Below, piece by piece: positions 8,897-20,992 of a DNA stretch of 64,000 bases. The notes under the pieces were generated by a model, which ran no database searches, was not told the DNA's origin, and saw only the letters and a program-made list of their open reading frames with translations. The translations under genes were made by a program, and so were the position numbers. The stretch is from contig NZ_JABCQG010000009.1 of NCBI RefSeq assembly GCF_015244565.1, positions 62,001 to 126,000 of the forward strand, given 5' to 3'. The stretch is from Gluconobacter vitians. GTDB lineage: Bacteria > Pseudomonadota > Alphaproteobacteria > Acetobacterales > Acetobacteraceae. How positions within the stretch are numbered: the stretch's first letter is position 1; each line of letters begins with the position of its first letter.

Positions 8897-9238
8897 TTAT
8901 GCCTCTTCGTCCAGATCGAGGCGCCGCGATCCGAGCGTCCGCTCCACGGGTTGGGAGACATCCCGCATCTCCAGTTCGATGATCCACAGGTCCGGGTCAT
9001 ATTTCTTCTGGCGCTCCAGATAGGCGTCCACACTGGCCGGATCGTGGGCGTCCACGCGGGCCCAGTCGGAGCCGTCTTCCCGCAGGACGCCGAGTCCGCC
9101 CGAACGGTCCGTCAGGACGATCAGAACCGCACCGGCGTCTTCGTCACCTTTCTTCAGGACCATGGCAGACGTGCCGTCCGAGGAAATACGGCGTAGGACA
9201 GCCCGTACCCACAGTCCCGTTTTCAATCGTGCGCCCAT
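8897..9238 (-). CDS. DUF1491 family protein
   Basis: A 113-residue cytoplasmic protein with no signal or membrane segment, beginning MGARLKTGLWVRAVLRR. The opening, the following MVLKKGDEDAGAVLIVL and the WARVDAHDPASVDAYLERQ region match the DUF1491 family, found mainly in Alphaproteobacteria, whose function is unknown. An upstream in-frame TTG at 9262 is possible but less likely. It lies just downstream (minus strand) of the S41 protease gene, with 26 bases between, so the two may be co-transcribed. Confidence 0.75.
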   Translation of the reverse strand: MGARLKTGLWVRAVLRRISSDGTSAMVLKKGDEDAGAVLIVLTDRSGGLGVLREDGSDWARVDAHDPASVDAYLERQKKYDPDLWIIELEMRDVSQPVERTLGSRRLDLDEEA

Positions 9239-9264
9239 GACTGTTTTCCGTTCATCCTGCAAGG

Positions 9265-11013
9265 TTAGTGGAGGGGCGCGCTGTTCTCGTCAGGAACAGA
9301 CTCCAGAGCCGCCCTGTAGGCGGCGGGGGAAGACAGCAGTGCCCTCGCTGCGTCGATGTCGGCGTCCGAACCGATGGCGGCCGGACAGTGCTTCCGGATC
9401 TCGAGGATTTTCGAAACCGGAACCGGGTAGCGGGCCGCGCGCGCCATCTGCACGGCTTCGGCCTGCAGGGTGTTTCCCTGCTTGAGCGCAGAGATCTGGG
9501 CCTGCAGGGAGTCCGTGCCGAGTGACGTGCAGAGTTGCGGCATGACGCCCAGCCCCTGGATCGGCCAGCCGAGAGGAGCCTGATTGCGACTCCACGTCAC
9601 GAAGAGTTCGCCCCCGTTCGGCATCTGTCCGATCACCTGCACGAGTCCCTTGCCCAGCGTCTCGCTGCCGATCACGACAGCGCGGCGATGATCGGCCAGG
9701 GCGGAGGCCAGGATTTCAGCAGCACTCGCTGTCCGTCCATCCACGAGAATTGCCACGGGTGTCCCATTGGTCATGTCCCCACCCTGAACGGCCCAGATGT
9801 GGTTGGCCAGAGGGTTTCGGCCATGCGTGGTCACGGCAACCCCGTGATCCAGCAGCAGGGCCGCCGTGGTCACGGCCTGCTGGAGGACGCCGCCACGGTC
9901 TCCGCGCAGATCGATGATGATTCCCGCGGCCTTCTTTCTGTCTGCAGTCTGTGAGGGCGCATCCGGCGTCGGCTCATCTACGACCTGATCAATGTACTGG
10001 CTGATTTCCTCGGCTGTCTGGGTCGAAAAGGAGGTGACGCGCAGAACGGTGAAGGGCCCGTCCGTCGAGGCAAACACGGTCTCGGGGGGCACCTGCGCGC
10101 GTTCCAGCCGAACGGTCGTCGTCCGGTGTCCCTTCGCGGCGATTCCCAGTGTAACGGACGTATGTTCGTCACCATCCAGCCATGCCTGGACCGTGGCGAC
10201 ATCCTGACCACGCGTCGTCCGCCCGTTGACGGAAACCAGACGCTCCCCCATGTCCACGCCGGCTTCCCAAGCGGGGCCGTTGGCATTGACGGCGGTGATC
10301 ACGATCGTCCGCCCGCTCTGTCCCAGGCTCAGACCGACCGTTCCCGTATTGCCCGTCCGCCGGGTGCGGTCCGACATGGCGGGCGAGGGGCCAAGATAGC
10401 GGGAATAGGGATCGAGATGATTGAAAAGCTCGTCAAAGAAACCCTGCAGAAGGGCATCTGATCCGGCGTCGCGCAGGGTGGAGGAGTGCTGCCAGGCTGC
10501 CTGCATGGCAGCCGTGACCAGATCGGCCCATGCGCCGTTGCTGTCTGCGGCAGGCATGGTCCGGCTGAATATGACCGTCTGCCCCTGAAGGACGTTCAGC
10601 ACAGCCGGTGTATGCGCGGATGCGTCAGCAGTCTTTTCCGCTGCCATGGCAGCACCCGGAGTATGCGCGGTTGCGGGTTCCGAAACTGCAGACTGCGTTT
10701 CGGTAACGGACAGCGTCGGGTCAATGGCTGTCAGACCATCCAGCCCCCAGACACAGAAATCCCGCGCGGAATGGGCTTCAAGCGTGCGTGGCTCCAGAAA
10801 GCCGAGGGCTGCAACCAGAACCTCCCGTGTGACGGAGGCTGAAAATGTAGGTGGGACAGGTGTGGGCGTGGCGGCGGACGCGGCCTGCCCAGCAGCAGGA
10901 GCCGGCTGTGATCTTGCGGATCCTGTCGGGGCTACCAGAAGAAACATGCAGACCACCAGACACAGGGCCGGGTGACATGCCGCCTCGCGGCTGCGCGGCA
11001 TGAAAAAGGTCAT
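9265..11013 (-). CDS. S41 family carboxyl-terminal processing protease (CtpA/Prc-like)
   Basis: A protein of about 582 residues starting at ATG 11013 (ATG 11001 is an alternative; neither has a clear ribosome site). A signal peptide ends near GSARSQ, so it acts in the periplasm. A PDZ domain (about 222-302) contains GTVGLSLGQ and AGVDMGERLVSVNG. The tail-protease domain carries the Ser/Lys dyad: Ser430 in GRTASAAE and Lys455 in SETLGKG. IIIDLRGDRGGVL is the usual core strand. Between signal and PDZ there is a low-complexity Ala/Thr/Pro stretch. Members trim the C-termini of periplasmic proteins. The substrate here is unknown. Confidence 0.85.
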   Translation of the reverse strand: MTFFMPRSREAACHPALCLVVCMFLLVAPTGSARSQPAPAAGQAASAATPTPVPPTFSASVTREVLVAALGFLEPRTLEAHSARDFCVWGLDGLTAIDPTLSVTETQSAVSEPATAHTPGAAMAAEKTADASAHTPAVLNVLQGQTVIFSRTMPAADSNGAWADLVTAAMQAAWQHSSTLRDAGSDALLQGFFDELFNHLDPYSRYLGPSPAMSDRTRRTGNTGTVGLSLGQSGRTIVITAVNANGPAWEAGVDMGERLVSVNGRTTRGQDVATVQAWLDGDEHTSVTLGIAAKGHRTTTVRLERAQVPPETVFASTDGPFTVLRVTSFSTQTAEEISQYIDQVVDEPTPDAPSQTADRKKAAGIIIDLRGDRGGVLQQAVTTAALLLDHGVAVTTHGRNPLANHIWAVQGGDMTNGTPVAILVDGRTASAAEILASALADHRRAVVIGSETLGKGLVQVIGQMPNGGELFVTWSRNQAPLGWPIQGLGVMPQLCTSLGTDSLQAQISALKQGNTLQAEAVQMARAARYPVPVSKILEIRKHCPAAIGSDADIDAARALLSSPAAYRAALESVPDENSAPLH

Positions 11014-11178
11014 AGGGCGGACGGCATGACGCAAGACGGGGTCCTTGGAGACGGGACGGCAAAAAACGGCTGCTCCCGTAACGTGACCACGCCACAAACT
11101 TCAGCCACGGTAAAGACTTGCCAGACCGAATGTGGGGTCGGGAGTGCCATCTGGCAACACTGCCGACCCGATCTGTTC

Positions 11179-13875
<2,697 letters not shown>

Positions 13876-13900
13876 CGCCACTCCGGTATTCCGCGTCACT

Positions 13901-15085
13901 TCAGTTCGGCAGCAACGCCACGCGTCCGCCGGGCACAAACTCCACGACCCCTCCGAGCTCCAGCTCGGCCAGCGTCGCAAGCACTGCCGACACGGAGAAC
14001 TGGCAGCGGCGCACCACCTCGTCAACTGCTACAGGTGTTACGGACAGAAGCGCACACACTGTTTTCTGGATCACATCCGGATCAATCCAGTCATCTTCTG
14101 GCGCCGCGCCCCATGCGACTGAAGGCTCGGAAAACCCCGTCAGAAGCGGGTTGTGGCCTGGCGCGCGCTGCCAGGGCGCCAGCTCACGCGGGGGAAGTTC
14201 TAGCGGCAGGGCCTGAAGAATATCACTGATATTTTCTGTCAGCGTCGCCTGGCCCGTTTTCAGTAACTGGTTTCCACCCCGTGACCGCGGATCAAGCGGC
14301 GAACCGGGCACAACCAGAAGTTCACGGTTATAGGACTGGGCGAGATCAGCCGTGATCAGCGTGCCGGATCCAAGCATTGCCTCGATGATCAGGCAGGCCT
14401 GCGACATTCCGGCAATCAGGCGGTTACGCCGCGGAAAATGGCGAGCCTGGGGTGCAGTGCCCAGCAGCGCTTCCGTTACCAGACAGCCCCGCTCGGCAAT
14501 CTGCTGCTGCAGGGAGGCGTTCTCAGGCGGATAGACATGATCCAGCCCACCCGCGATGGCCGCGACCGTCAGTCCGGGATGAAGAGCTGCGGCATGGGCC
14601 GCCGAGTCGATTCCCCGTGCCAGCCCGGAAATCACGCAAAGTCCGGCATGTGCCATCTCGGCTGAAAGGCTCTCCGCCATCCGGATCCCTGCAGCCGAGG
14701 CATTGCGCGCGCCCACAACTCCCACGGCGCGGACCGACAGTTTGCGCACGTCTCCAAGCGTGAACAGAACCGGCGGGGCATCGGGGACGCGGGACAGGAG
14801 AAGCGGGTAGTCCCGGTCGCTGCGGATCAGCATGTTTCCGCCCAGTTTTTCAAGGCGTTCCAGCTCCTCCGTCATGCGTGAAACGGATGGAATGACAGGC
14901 TCTTCCCGGCGCCCTGCCTTGCGCATCCGGGCAGGCAGGGCCGCCAGAGCTGCACCGGCGCTGCCATATTGCGTCATCAGTCGCGCAAAGTTGATGGAGC
15001 CGACACCGGGCGTCCGCGCCAGACGGAGTGCGTCGATTCGGTCTGTTGCGGACATGACGGGAAGGGGAGCTAGAGACGCTGTCAT
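13901..15085 (-). CDS. dprA: DNA processing protein DprA
   Basis: A 394-residue DprA/Smf protein. In the family it loads RecA on incoming single-stranded DNA during natural transformation. The Rossmann core shows VGVVGARNASAAG, VISGLARGIDSAAH, TVAAIAGGLDHVYPPEN, FPRRNRLIAGMS and LLVVPGSPLDPRSRGGNQLL, in the usual order. An N-terminal helix-hairpin region (RTPGVGSINFARL) and a C-terminal winged-helix region (VDEVVRRCQFSVSAVLATLAELELGG, in parts) are both present, so the gene is full length. It sits between plsY and topA, the common alphaproteobacterial order. comEC is also in this window. Confidence 0.93.
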   Translation of the reverse strand: MTASLAPLPVMSATDRIDALRLARTPGVGSINFARLMTQYGSAGAALAALPARMRKAGRREEPVIPSVSRMTEELERLEKLGGNMLIRSDRDYPLLLSRVPDAPPVLFTLGDVRKLSVRAVGVVGARNASAAGIRMAESLSAEMAHAGLCVISGLARGIDSAAHAAALHPGLTVAAIAGGLDHVYPPENASLQQQIAERGCLVTEALLGTAPQARHFPRRNRLIAGMSQACLIIEAMLGSGTLITADLAQSYNRELLVVPGSPLDPRSRGGNQLLKTGQATLTENISDILQALPLELPPRELAPWQRAPGHNPLLTGFSEPSVAWGAAPEDDWIDPDVIQKTVCALLSVTPVAVDEVVRRCQFSVSAVLATLAELELGGVVEFVPGGRVALLPN

Positions 15086-15129
15086 AAGATCTTTTTCTTA
15101 GGACAGATTCCTTAACAGGTACTTAAAAT

Positions 15130-15762
15130 CTAGCGCCGGGAAGCCTGATCCACGTTCACACGCGGCTCCCGTCCTGTCAGAAGCCGGGCGATATTACCTG
15201 AATGCCGGGCCCAGATCAGCAGCGAGACAAGAAGCGTCGCCACGGAGATCGGTGAATGCAGCGGATGACCCGATAACAGAACCATCAGCACGGGAGCCAG
15301 AAGGAACGCCGCCAGCGCCCCGGCTGAGGAAATCCGGCTCAGACGCGCGACCAGCAGCCAGACCGCGCAGCAGGCCAGCCCAACCGGCCAGGACAGAACC
15401 CAGATCGTGCCCAGTCCCGTTGCAACGCCCTTGCCGCCGCGGAAGCCGAGCCAGACCGGAAAGCAGTGTCCGATCACGACGGCCACGGCCGCTACGGCCA
15501 TGGTCGTCTCATTCGCCCCAGGAAAGAAAAACCGGGCGATCAGGACAGCCACTGCCCCCTTGAGGGCATCAAGAAGAAGCGTGGCCGCTGCCAGTCCACG
15601 GCGTCCCGTACGCAGGACATTGGTCGCGCCGATATTGCCCGATCCGATCTTGCGGATATCCCCGCCGCCGGCCAATGCCGTCAGAAGCAGACCGAATGGA
15701 ATGCTGCCGATGACATAGGCCACGAGAGACAGGAGGATCAGCTGTGCCTGAAAGCCGCTCAT
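15130..15762 (-). CDS. plsY: Acyl-phosphate glycerol-3-phosphate acyltransferase PlsY
   Basis: A 210-residue integral membrane enzyme with five or so membrane helices. It transfers an acyl group from acyl-phosphate to glycerol-3-phosphate, the first step of phospholipid synthesis. The three conserved cytoplasmic loops are visible: GSIPFGLLL near 19, IGSGNIGATNVLR near 39-51, and GHCFPVWLGFRGGKGVATG near 97-115. Its ATG overlaps the stop of the upstream dihydroorotase-like gene by four bases, showing translational coupling. Confidence 0.95.
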   Translation of the reverse strand: MSGFQAQLILLSLVAYVIGSIPFGLLLTALAGGGDIRKIGSGNIGATNVLRTGRRGLAAATLLLDALKGAVAVLIARFFFPGANETTMAVAAVAVVIGHCFPVWLGFRGGKGVATGLGTIWVLSWPVGLACCAVWLLVARLSRISSAGALAAFLLAPVLMVLLSGHPLHSPISVATLLVSLLIWARHSGNIARLLTGREPRVNVDQASRR

Positions 15763-17045
15763 GCAGCCGCATCCGGCTGGTTATCGGCCGTGAAGACCTC
15801 CACACCGCGTTTGAACGTGCGCAGGACACGGCCTTTCAGGTTCCGTCCATCAAAAGGCGTGTTCTGCGCCCGACCCGGAAGTTCCCCGGCTATGACGGTC
15901 CATGATTTGTCCGGATCGAACAGGCAGAGATCGGCATCGCTTCCGACTGCCAGCGTTCCGGCCTCAAGACCGAGCAGGGCTGCCGGAGCGGACGTCACCA
16001 GTCGCAACGCATCAACCAGTGGCAGCCCGGCGCCGAGCGTGACGCCCATCAGCGTGACCAGCCCCGTTCCACCGGCCCGCGCCTGTGCAAACGGCAGCCG
16101 CTTGTCGTCGGCGTCCGCCGGGGCATGATCGGAGGCTACGGCATCAATCGTCCCATCCGCCAGCGCAGCACAGACGGCCTTACGGTCCGCTTCGTTGCGC
16201 AGGGGAGGCGACAGTTTCGCATAAGTGCGGAAATCGCCGATATCGTCTTCCGTCATCGCGAAATAGGGTGGTGCTGTATCGCAGGTCACACGAATGCCGC
16301 GGCTTTTGGCCTCGCGGATCAGATCCAGTCCCTCCGCCGTCGAGACATGGGCAAAATGCAGGCGCGCACCCGTCATGTCCGCCAGACGCAGGTCGCGTGC
16401 GATCATGATGGCCTCGGCTGCTGCCGGAACCTGGGGCAGCCCCATCCGCACGGCGCGCGCGCCAGCCGTGGCACAGGCGCCCTTGGCCAGCGACGGCTCT
16501 TCCGGATGCTGAACGACGATGGCGTCAAGAAAACGCGAATAGGACAGCAGATTACGCATCTGCTTGGCATCAGCGATGGCCCGCGTTCCATCAGTAAACG
16601 CGACCGCTCCGGCGTCCCGCAGCAACCCGAGTTCGGCCATCTCGCCGCCCTCACAGCCGCGCGTCAGCGCACCGTAAGGATGGATCGAGACCATACCCGT
16701 CTCTTCGCCCCGAACGCGCAGCAGATGAACCAGCGCCGGATTGTCGATCGGTGGTGACGTATTGGGCAGAACCGCCATCGTCGTGATGCCGCCCGCTACG
16801 GCCGCTCGCGCGCCAGAGGAGACGCTCTCACGGTATTCCGAGCCCGGCTCCCCGAGCGCCACGCGCATGTCCACCAGTCCCGGACACAGGACTGCGCCCG
16901 CGCCATCGATGACCCGCGCTCCTTCGGGGACCGATCCATCTTCGCAGGCGACGATCTTCCCCTGACGCACCACAAGTCGTCCGGTCTCATCGCGACCCGA
17001 GGCCGGGTCGATCAGGCGGACATTTTCAAAAACGATATTACTCAT
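15759..17045 (-). CDS. pyrC: Dihydroorotase-like protein lacking the HxH metal site (PyrC-like/PyrX)
   Basis: A 428-residue amidohydrolase-fold protein of the class I dihydroorotase family. In active enzymes the stretch DxHxHxREPG supplies two metal-binding histidines and a substrate-binding arginine. Here it reads [10 protein letters not shown], so these positions are Arg61, Ala63 and Gly65. Later landmarks persist: [22 protein letters not shown] and [16 protein letters not shown]. This is the pattern of PyrC-like chains that form a structural complex with aspartate transcarbamoylase, as reported in Pseudomonas. If so, the active dihydroorotase is encoded elsewhere. Its ATG overlaps the pyrB stop by four bases, which fits a complex with PyrB. 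Confidence 0.85.
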   Translation of the reverse strand: MSNIVFENVRLIDPASGRDETGRLVVRQGKIVACEDGSVPEGARVIDGAGAVLCPGLVDMRVALGEPGSEYRESVSSGARAAVAGGITTMAVLPNTSPPIDNPALVHLLRVRGEETGMVSIHPYGALTRGCEGGEMAELGLLRDAGAVAFTDGTRAIADAKQMRNLLSYSRFLDAIVVQHPEEPSLAKGACATAGARAVRMGLPQVPAAAEAIMIARDLRLADMTGARLHFAHVSTAEGLDLIREAKSRGIRVTCDTAPPYFAMTEDDIGDFRTYAKLSPPLRNEADRKAVCAALADGTIDAVASDHAPADADDKRLPFAQARAGGTGLVTLMGVTLGAGLPLVDALRLVTSAPAALLGLEAGTLAVGSDADLCLFDPDKSWTVIAGELPGRAQNTPFDGRNLKGRVLRTFKRGVEVFTADNQPDAAA

Positions 17046-17983
17046 ACCGGCATCCGTGCCCGGGACAGGCGGTCCAGAACCGCCATCCGCACGGCCACGC
17101 CCATTTCAACCTGTTCGGAAATCACACTCTGGTCCGAATCCGCCACGTCCGACGCGATTTCCACCCCGCGATTCATCGGCCCCGGATGCATGACGAGCGC
17201 GCCAGGTTTCGCCAGCGCCAGACGCCTGCGATCCAGCCCGAAGAAACGGAAATACTCGCGGGCACTAGGCACCAGACCGGCGCCCATGCGCTCTTTCTGA
17301 AGCCGCAGGGACATGATGACATCCGCGCCTTCAAGCGCCTTGTCCATGTCGGAATACAGCTCGACATTCCCGAGCTCCGCAATGGCGGCGGGCAGGAGCG
17401 TCGGCGGTCCAGCCAGACGGACCCGGTTTCCGAACGCCGTCAGCAGATGGATGTTGGAGCGCGCCACCCGGCTGTGCCCGACATCACCGCAGATCGCGAC
17501 GGTAAGGCCCTCAAGGCGGCCGAAATGACGGCGGATCGTCAGCGCATCGAGCAGCGCCTGTGTCGGGTGTTCATGCGTGCCATCGCCCGCATTGACGACA
17601 CTGGCCTCCACCTTCTGCGAGAGCAGGGCAGGGGCACCGGATTGCGCATGCCGCACGACCAGCAAATCGCAGCGCATGGCGTTCAGCGTTGCTGCTGTAT
17701 CCAGCAGCGTCTCGCCCTTGTTCACCGAACTCGTGGCGACGGACATGTTGATCACATCCGCGCCCAGCCGCTTGCCCGCGAGTTCGAAACTCGTGCGGGT
17801 GCGGGTGCTGTCTTCGTAGAACAGGTTGATGACCGTCCGTCCCCGCAGCGCATCACGCGGCGCAGAACGCGAGCGGCTCAGAAGCGCGTAGCTTTCCGCC
17901 AGATCGAGGAACGGCACGAGCTGTTCGGCCGACAGCCCCTCGATTCCCAGCAGATGCCGGGGGACGGAAGGCTGCTCAGGCAT
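17042..17983 (-). CDS. pyrB: Aspartate carbamoyltransferase catalytic subunit
   Basis: A 313-residue transcarbamoylase forming N-carbamoyl-L-aspartate in pyrimidine synthesis. The carbamoyl phosphate loop is [20 protein letters not shown]. Other landmarks are [13 protein letters not shown] and the aspartate-binding loop [19 protein letters not shown] 17983 is chosen; an upstream TTG at 18013 lies well inside gltX. The start overlaps the gltX stop by eight bases and its own stop overlaps the pyrC-like start, so translation of this run is coupled. No regulatory chain gene (pyrI) is present, as expected for class A enzymes that pair with PyrC-like chains. Confidence 0.95.
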   Translation of the reverse strand: MPEQPSVPRHLLGIEGLSAEQLVPFLDLAESYALLSRSRSAPRDALRGRTVINLFYEDSTRTRTSFELAGKRLGADVINMSVATSSVNKGETLLDTAATLNAMRCDLLVVRHAQSGAPALLSQKVEASVVNAGDGTHEHPTQALLDALTIRRHFGRLEGLTVAICGDVGHSRVARSNIHLLTAFGNRVRLAGPPTLLPAAIAELGNVELYSDMDKALEGADVIMSLRLQKERMGAGLVPSAREYFRFFGLDRRRLALAKPGALVMHPGPMNRGVEIASDVADSDQSVISEQVEMGVAVRMAVLDRLSRARMPV

Positions 17984-19394
17984 CGACAGACCCGGAAGCG
18001 AGAACGGCGGCAATGCGGGCCAGGACCTCGTCCTGACCCAGAGCCGACAGCGTCAGGTCAATGCCCGGAGAGGTCGTAGAGCCCGTCATGGCAGCGCGCA
18101 GCGGCTGGGCCACGGAGCCGAGCTTGATTTCGTGCTTCTCGGCATAGGCGCGCAGCGTGGCGTCGATGGCTTCGGGCGTGAAATCCTTGAGAGCGGCGAG
18201 TTCCTTGCCGACGCCTTCGAGAACCCTGCGTCCATCCTCGCCGAGCAGCTTCTCGGCCTTGGGTGTGAAGGTCAGCGGCAGGGTGAAGCCTGCAAAAGCG
18301 GCATTATCCGCCAGTTCCACCAGCGTCTTGGCGCGTTCCTTGAGGCCCGGCATCATCGCAAGGATGCGCGCGCGGGTTTTGTCGTCCGTCCCCACACCTT
18401 CTCGGCCCTGAAGGCGCTCCATGACGTCATTCGTCAGGCGCGTATCATCAGCCTGACGCATCCAGATTCCATTCAGATGCGCCAGCTTGACGTAATCCAT
18501 GCGCGATGGGGACCGGCCCACGCCGTCTAGATCGAACAGCTTGATCTGCTCTTCACGGGAGAGGACTTCGGCATCGCCATGACCCCAGCCCAAACGCAGC
18601 AGGTAGTTGCACAGGGCTTCCGGCAGATAGCCTTCCTCGCGGAAATCCACGACTGACTGTGCGCCGTGACGCTTGGACAGCTTGGCGCCATCCGGTCCGT
18701 GGATCAGCGGCAGATGTGCGAAATGCGGCAGGTCCCAGCCCATGGCGCGATAGATCATGGCCTGACGGAACGTGTTCGTCAGGTGATCGTCACCGCGCAT
18801 GACATGGGTGATCTCCATGTCATGATCGTCAACAACCACGGCATGTAGATAGGTCGGCGTGCCATCGGAGCGCAGCAGGATCAGATCGTCCATCTCCGCA
18901 TTCGCCACGCGGACTTCGCCCTGCACCAGATCCTTGATGACGGTCTCACCTTCGCGCGGTGCCTTGAGACGTACCACATAAGGTGCGCCCTCGGGGGCCT
19001 CGGACGGATCGCGGTCCCGCCAGGTGCCGTCGTAACGGGGCGGGCGCTTCTCGGTCATGGCCTTCTCACGCATGGCGGTCAGCTCTTCCGGCGTGCAGAA
19101 GCACTTGTAAGCCTGCCCCTTTGCCAGAAGCTCCAGCGCGACTTCCGTGTGGCGGTCCTGACGTGCGGACTGGAAAACCGGCTCCGCATCTGCCTCGATC
19201 CCCATCCAGGCCAGACCGTCAAAGATCACGTCCACGGCTTTCTGGGTGGAGCGTTCCTTGTCGGTGTCCTCGATCCTCAGAAGGAATTCGCCGCCGTGGT
19301 GGCGTGCAAAGAGGAAATTGAACAGGGCGGCGCGGGCATTGCCGACATGCAGCAGACCCGTCGGGGAGGGGGCAAATCGCGTACGGATGGTCAT
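17976..19394 (-). CDS. gltX: Glutamyl-tRNA synthetase
   Basis: A 472-residue class I aminoacyl-tRNA synthetase that charges tRNA-Glu (and in many Alphaproteobacteria also tRNA-Gln, later amidated). The HIGH-type signature is [16 protein letters not shown] (His16-Asn19) and the KMSKS-type motif is [12 protein letters not shown]. The C-terminal anticodon-binding domain is present ([17 protein letters not shown] region). It is the first gene of the minus-strand run leading to pyrB, pyrC-like, plsY, dprA and topA. Confidence 0.95.
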   Translation of the reverse strand: MTIRTRFAPSPTGLLHVGNARAALFNFLFARHHGGEFLLRIEDTDKERSTQKAVDVIFDGLAWMGIEADAEPVFQSARQDRHTEVALELLAKGQAYKCFCTPEELTAMREKAMTEKRPPRYDGTWRDRDPSEAPEGAPYVVRLKAPREGETVIKDLVQGEVRVANAEMDDLILLRSDGTPTYLHAVVVDDHDMEITHVMRGDDHLTNTFRQAMIYRAMGWDLPHFAHLPLIHGPDGAKLSKRHGAQSVVDFREEGYLPEALCNYLLRLGWGHGDAEVLSREEQIKLFDLDGVGRSPSRMDYVKLAHLNGIWMRQADDTRLTNDVMERLQGREGVGTDDKTRARILAMMPGLKERAKTLVELADNAAFAGFTLPLTFTPKAEKLLGEDGRRVLEGVGKELAALKDFTPEAIDATLRAYAEKHEIKLGSVAQPLRAAMTGSTTSPGIDLTLSALGQDEVLARIAAVLASGSVDA

Positions 19395-19607
19395 GTCACC
19401 GTCATATCACGCTCTGCCCTGCGCTTCCATCCGCCAGCACAGGGTCCTGTTTGCGGCCCCTCGCTCCGCCGATCGCCGGATTGTCCGGGAAAACCGTCAA
19501 AACGCCGTGTCTTACAAAAAGCTAAGCCTCTTCAAGCGCGTGTGATTTCCTGTCCTTTCCCGAACCTGCCTATCCTGTACCTCAATAGTCCGGATGGTGC
19601 CTTTTCG

Positions 19608-20195
19608 ATGAACCGACGCGATTTCAACGCCCTGCTGGCAGGGCTGGGACTGACCTTCGGAGAGGGCAGGATCCATCATGCGAGCGCCACGACATCGCAC
19701 GTGGACGTCTTTACGCTGCACGCCAATGACTGGGTGCCGAACAATCCGGACCTTCCCGTCATTGTCTATCGCAATGCGCTGGAAGCAGGGCCGAACCGTG
19801 AATCGGTCTATGAGGATCTGTTTGCCCGTAACGGCTGGCCACCGCAGTGGCGGAACGGCGTTTATCCGTTTCACCACTATCACAGCCTGGGGCATGAAGT
19901 TCTGGGGTTCTCCAACGGCTCTGCCCGCCTCATGCTCGGTGGCCCGAAGGCCCGGACGGTCGAGGTGCGTGGTGGCGATATCGCCCTGCTTCCGGCGGGA
20001 ACGGGACACTGCAATCTTGGCTCGGATGAAGATTTCACTGTCATTGGCGCTTATCCGCCCAACCAGTCCTTCGACATTCTCCGTGCTGCGCCCACAGCAG
20101 AACAGAGCGCCCGCATCCATGACCTGCCATTCCCGAAAACCGATCCGGTTCAGGGCGGAGCAGGCGTCCTCGCACGGGAATGGCATCCCTCATGA
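19608..20195 (+). CDS. YjlB-type cupin protein with N-terminal signal
   Basis: A 195-residue cupin. The ATG at 19608 opens MNRRDFNALLAGLGLTFGEG, a twin-arginine-like or Sec-like signal. The body has WVPNNPDLPVIVYR and ARNGWPPQWRNGVYPFHHYH, followed by GHEVLGF and GGDIALLPAGTGHCNLG. This pattern matches COG4297/YjlB cupins. The clustered histidines (HHYHS, GHE) and the later GTGHC form the likely metal site. The reaction is unknown. Export is unusual for this family, where most members lack a signal. Its stop codon overlaps the start of the next gene (ATGA), so the two are coupled. Confidence 0.75.
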   Translation: MNRRDFNALLAGLGLTFGEGRIHHASATTSHVDVFTLHANDWVPNNPDLPVIVYRNALEAGPNRESVYEDLFARNGWPPQWRNGVYPFHHYHSLGHEVLGFSNGSARLMLGGPKARTVEVRGGDIALLPAGTGHCNLGSDEDFTVIGAYPPNQSFDILRAAPTAEQSARIHDLPFPKTDPVQGGAGVLAREWHPS

Positions 20196-20917
20196 CAGCC
20201 TTTCCTCTCAGACGACGTCCCTTTCTTGCAGCGCTCGCAGGTCTGGCCACGGTCAGCAGCGCCAGCGCGGTTGAGAGCACAGGCCAGAAAACCCGGATCG
20301 GCATCATCGGCACCGGCCATGTCGGCACGACGCTGGCCGAACTCTGGGTCCATGCGGGCTATCACGTCATGGTCTCGGCCCGTTCCCTGACCGAAGCGCA
20401 GTCGCTCGCAACGTCGCTTGGCCCGCTCGCTACCGCCGGAACCCCGGCCCAGGCGTCGGCTTACGGAGATATCGTGGTTCTCGCCGTGCCCTATGGCGCC
20501 ATTCCGCAGCTTGGCCCGCAGCTCAGCCGGACGCTGCTGGATAAGGTCGTGCTTGACCCGTCCAATCCCTACCCCTGGCGGGATGGGGCGATTGCGGATA
20601 CGGCGCAGAAGGATGGGGCGGGTGTGACGACCCAGCGTTATTTCCCGTCCGCGCATGTGGTGCGGGCGTTCAATTCCGTCGACATGACCACGCTCCGCTC
20701 CGAAGCCCATCGTGCGGCGCCTCTTCTGGCCGTACCGGTTGCGGGAGATGATGCGCAGGCCGTGTCGCAGGTGGTGGCGCTGGTAAGGGCGGCCGGATTC
20801 GAGCCTGTGGTGACCGGAAATCTTGCGACTGCAAAGCTGTTTCAGCCGGGCAACACCGGTTTTGAGCTGGAACAGGATGCCGCTGGTCTGAAACAGGCGC
20901 TTCACCTGTCGCAGTAA
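20192..20917 (+). CDS. Exported NADP-binding oxidoreductase, F420-dependent reductase-like
   Basis: A 241-residue protein starting at ATG 20192, which overlaps the cupin stop codon. Residues 1-30 look like a signal peptide (PLRRRPFLAALAGL... ending ASA). Then comes a Rossmann fold with GIIGTGHVGTTLAELW, and ILV-rich strands around DIVVLAVPYGAIPQL and VVLDPSNPYPW. The RAFNSVDMTTL and GFEPVVTGNLATAKLFQP stretches match the NADPH-dependent F420 reductase-like superfamily (COG2085). The natural cofactor partner is unknown; most bacterial members do not use F420. A dinucleotide-binding protein with a signal peptide is odd, unless it is exported folded by Tat. Confidence 0.7.
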   Translation: MTAFPLRRRPFLAALAGLATVSSASAVESTGQKTRIGIIGTGHVGTTLAELWVHAGYHVMVSARSLTEAQSLATSLGPLATAGTPAQASAYGDIVVLAVPYGAIPQLGPQLSRTLLDKVVLDPSNPYPWRDGAIADTAQKDGAGVTTQRYFPSAHVVRAFNSVDMTTLRSEAHRAAPLLAVPVAGDDAQAVSQVVALVRAAGFEPVVTGNLATAKLFQPGNTGFELEQDAAGLKQALHLSQ

Positions 20918-20992
20918 GGGAAGTCTGTTCGGGATGCGTCGGCCTCGAGTGAGGAGGCGCGTCCTGCGGAAAAATCCGTTACGGTCCTGTCC

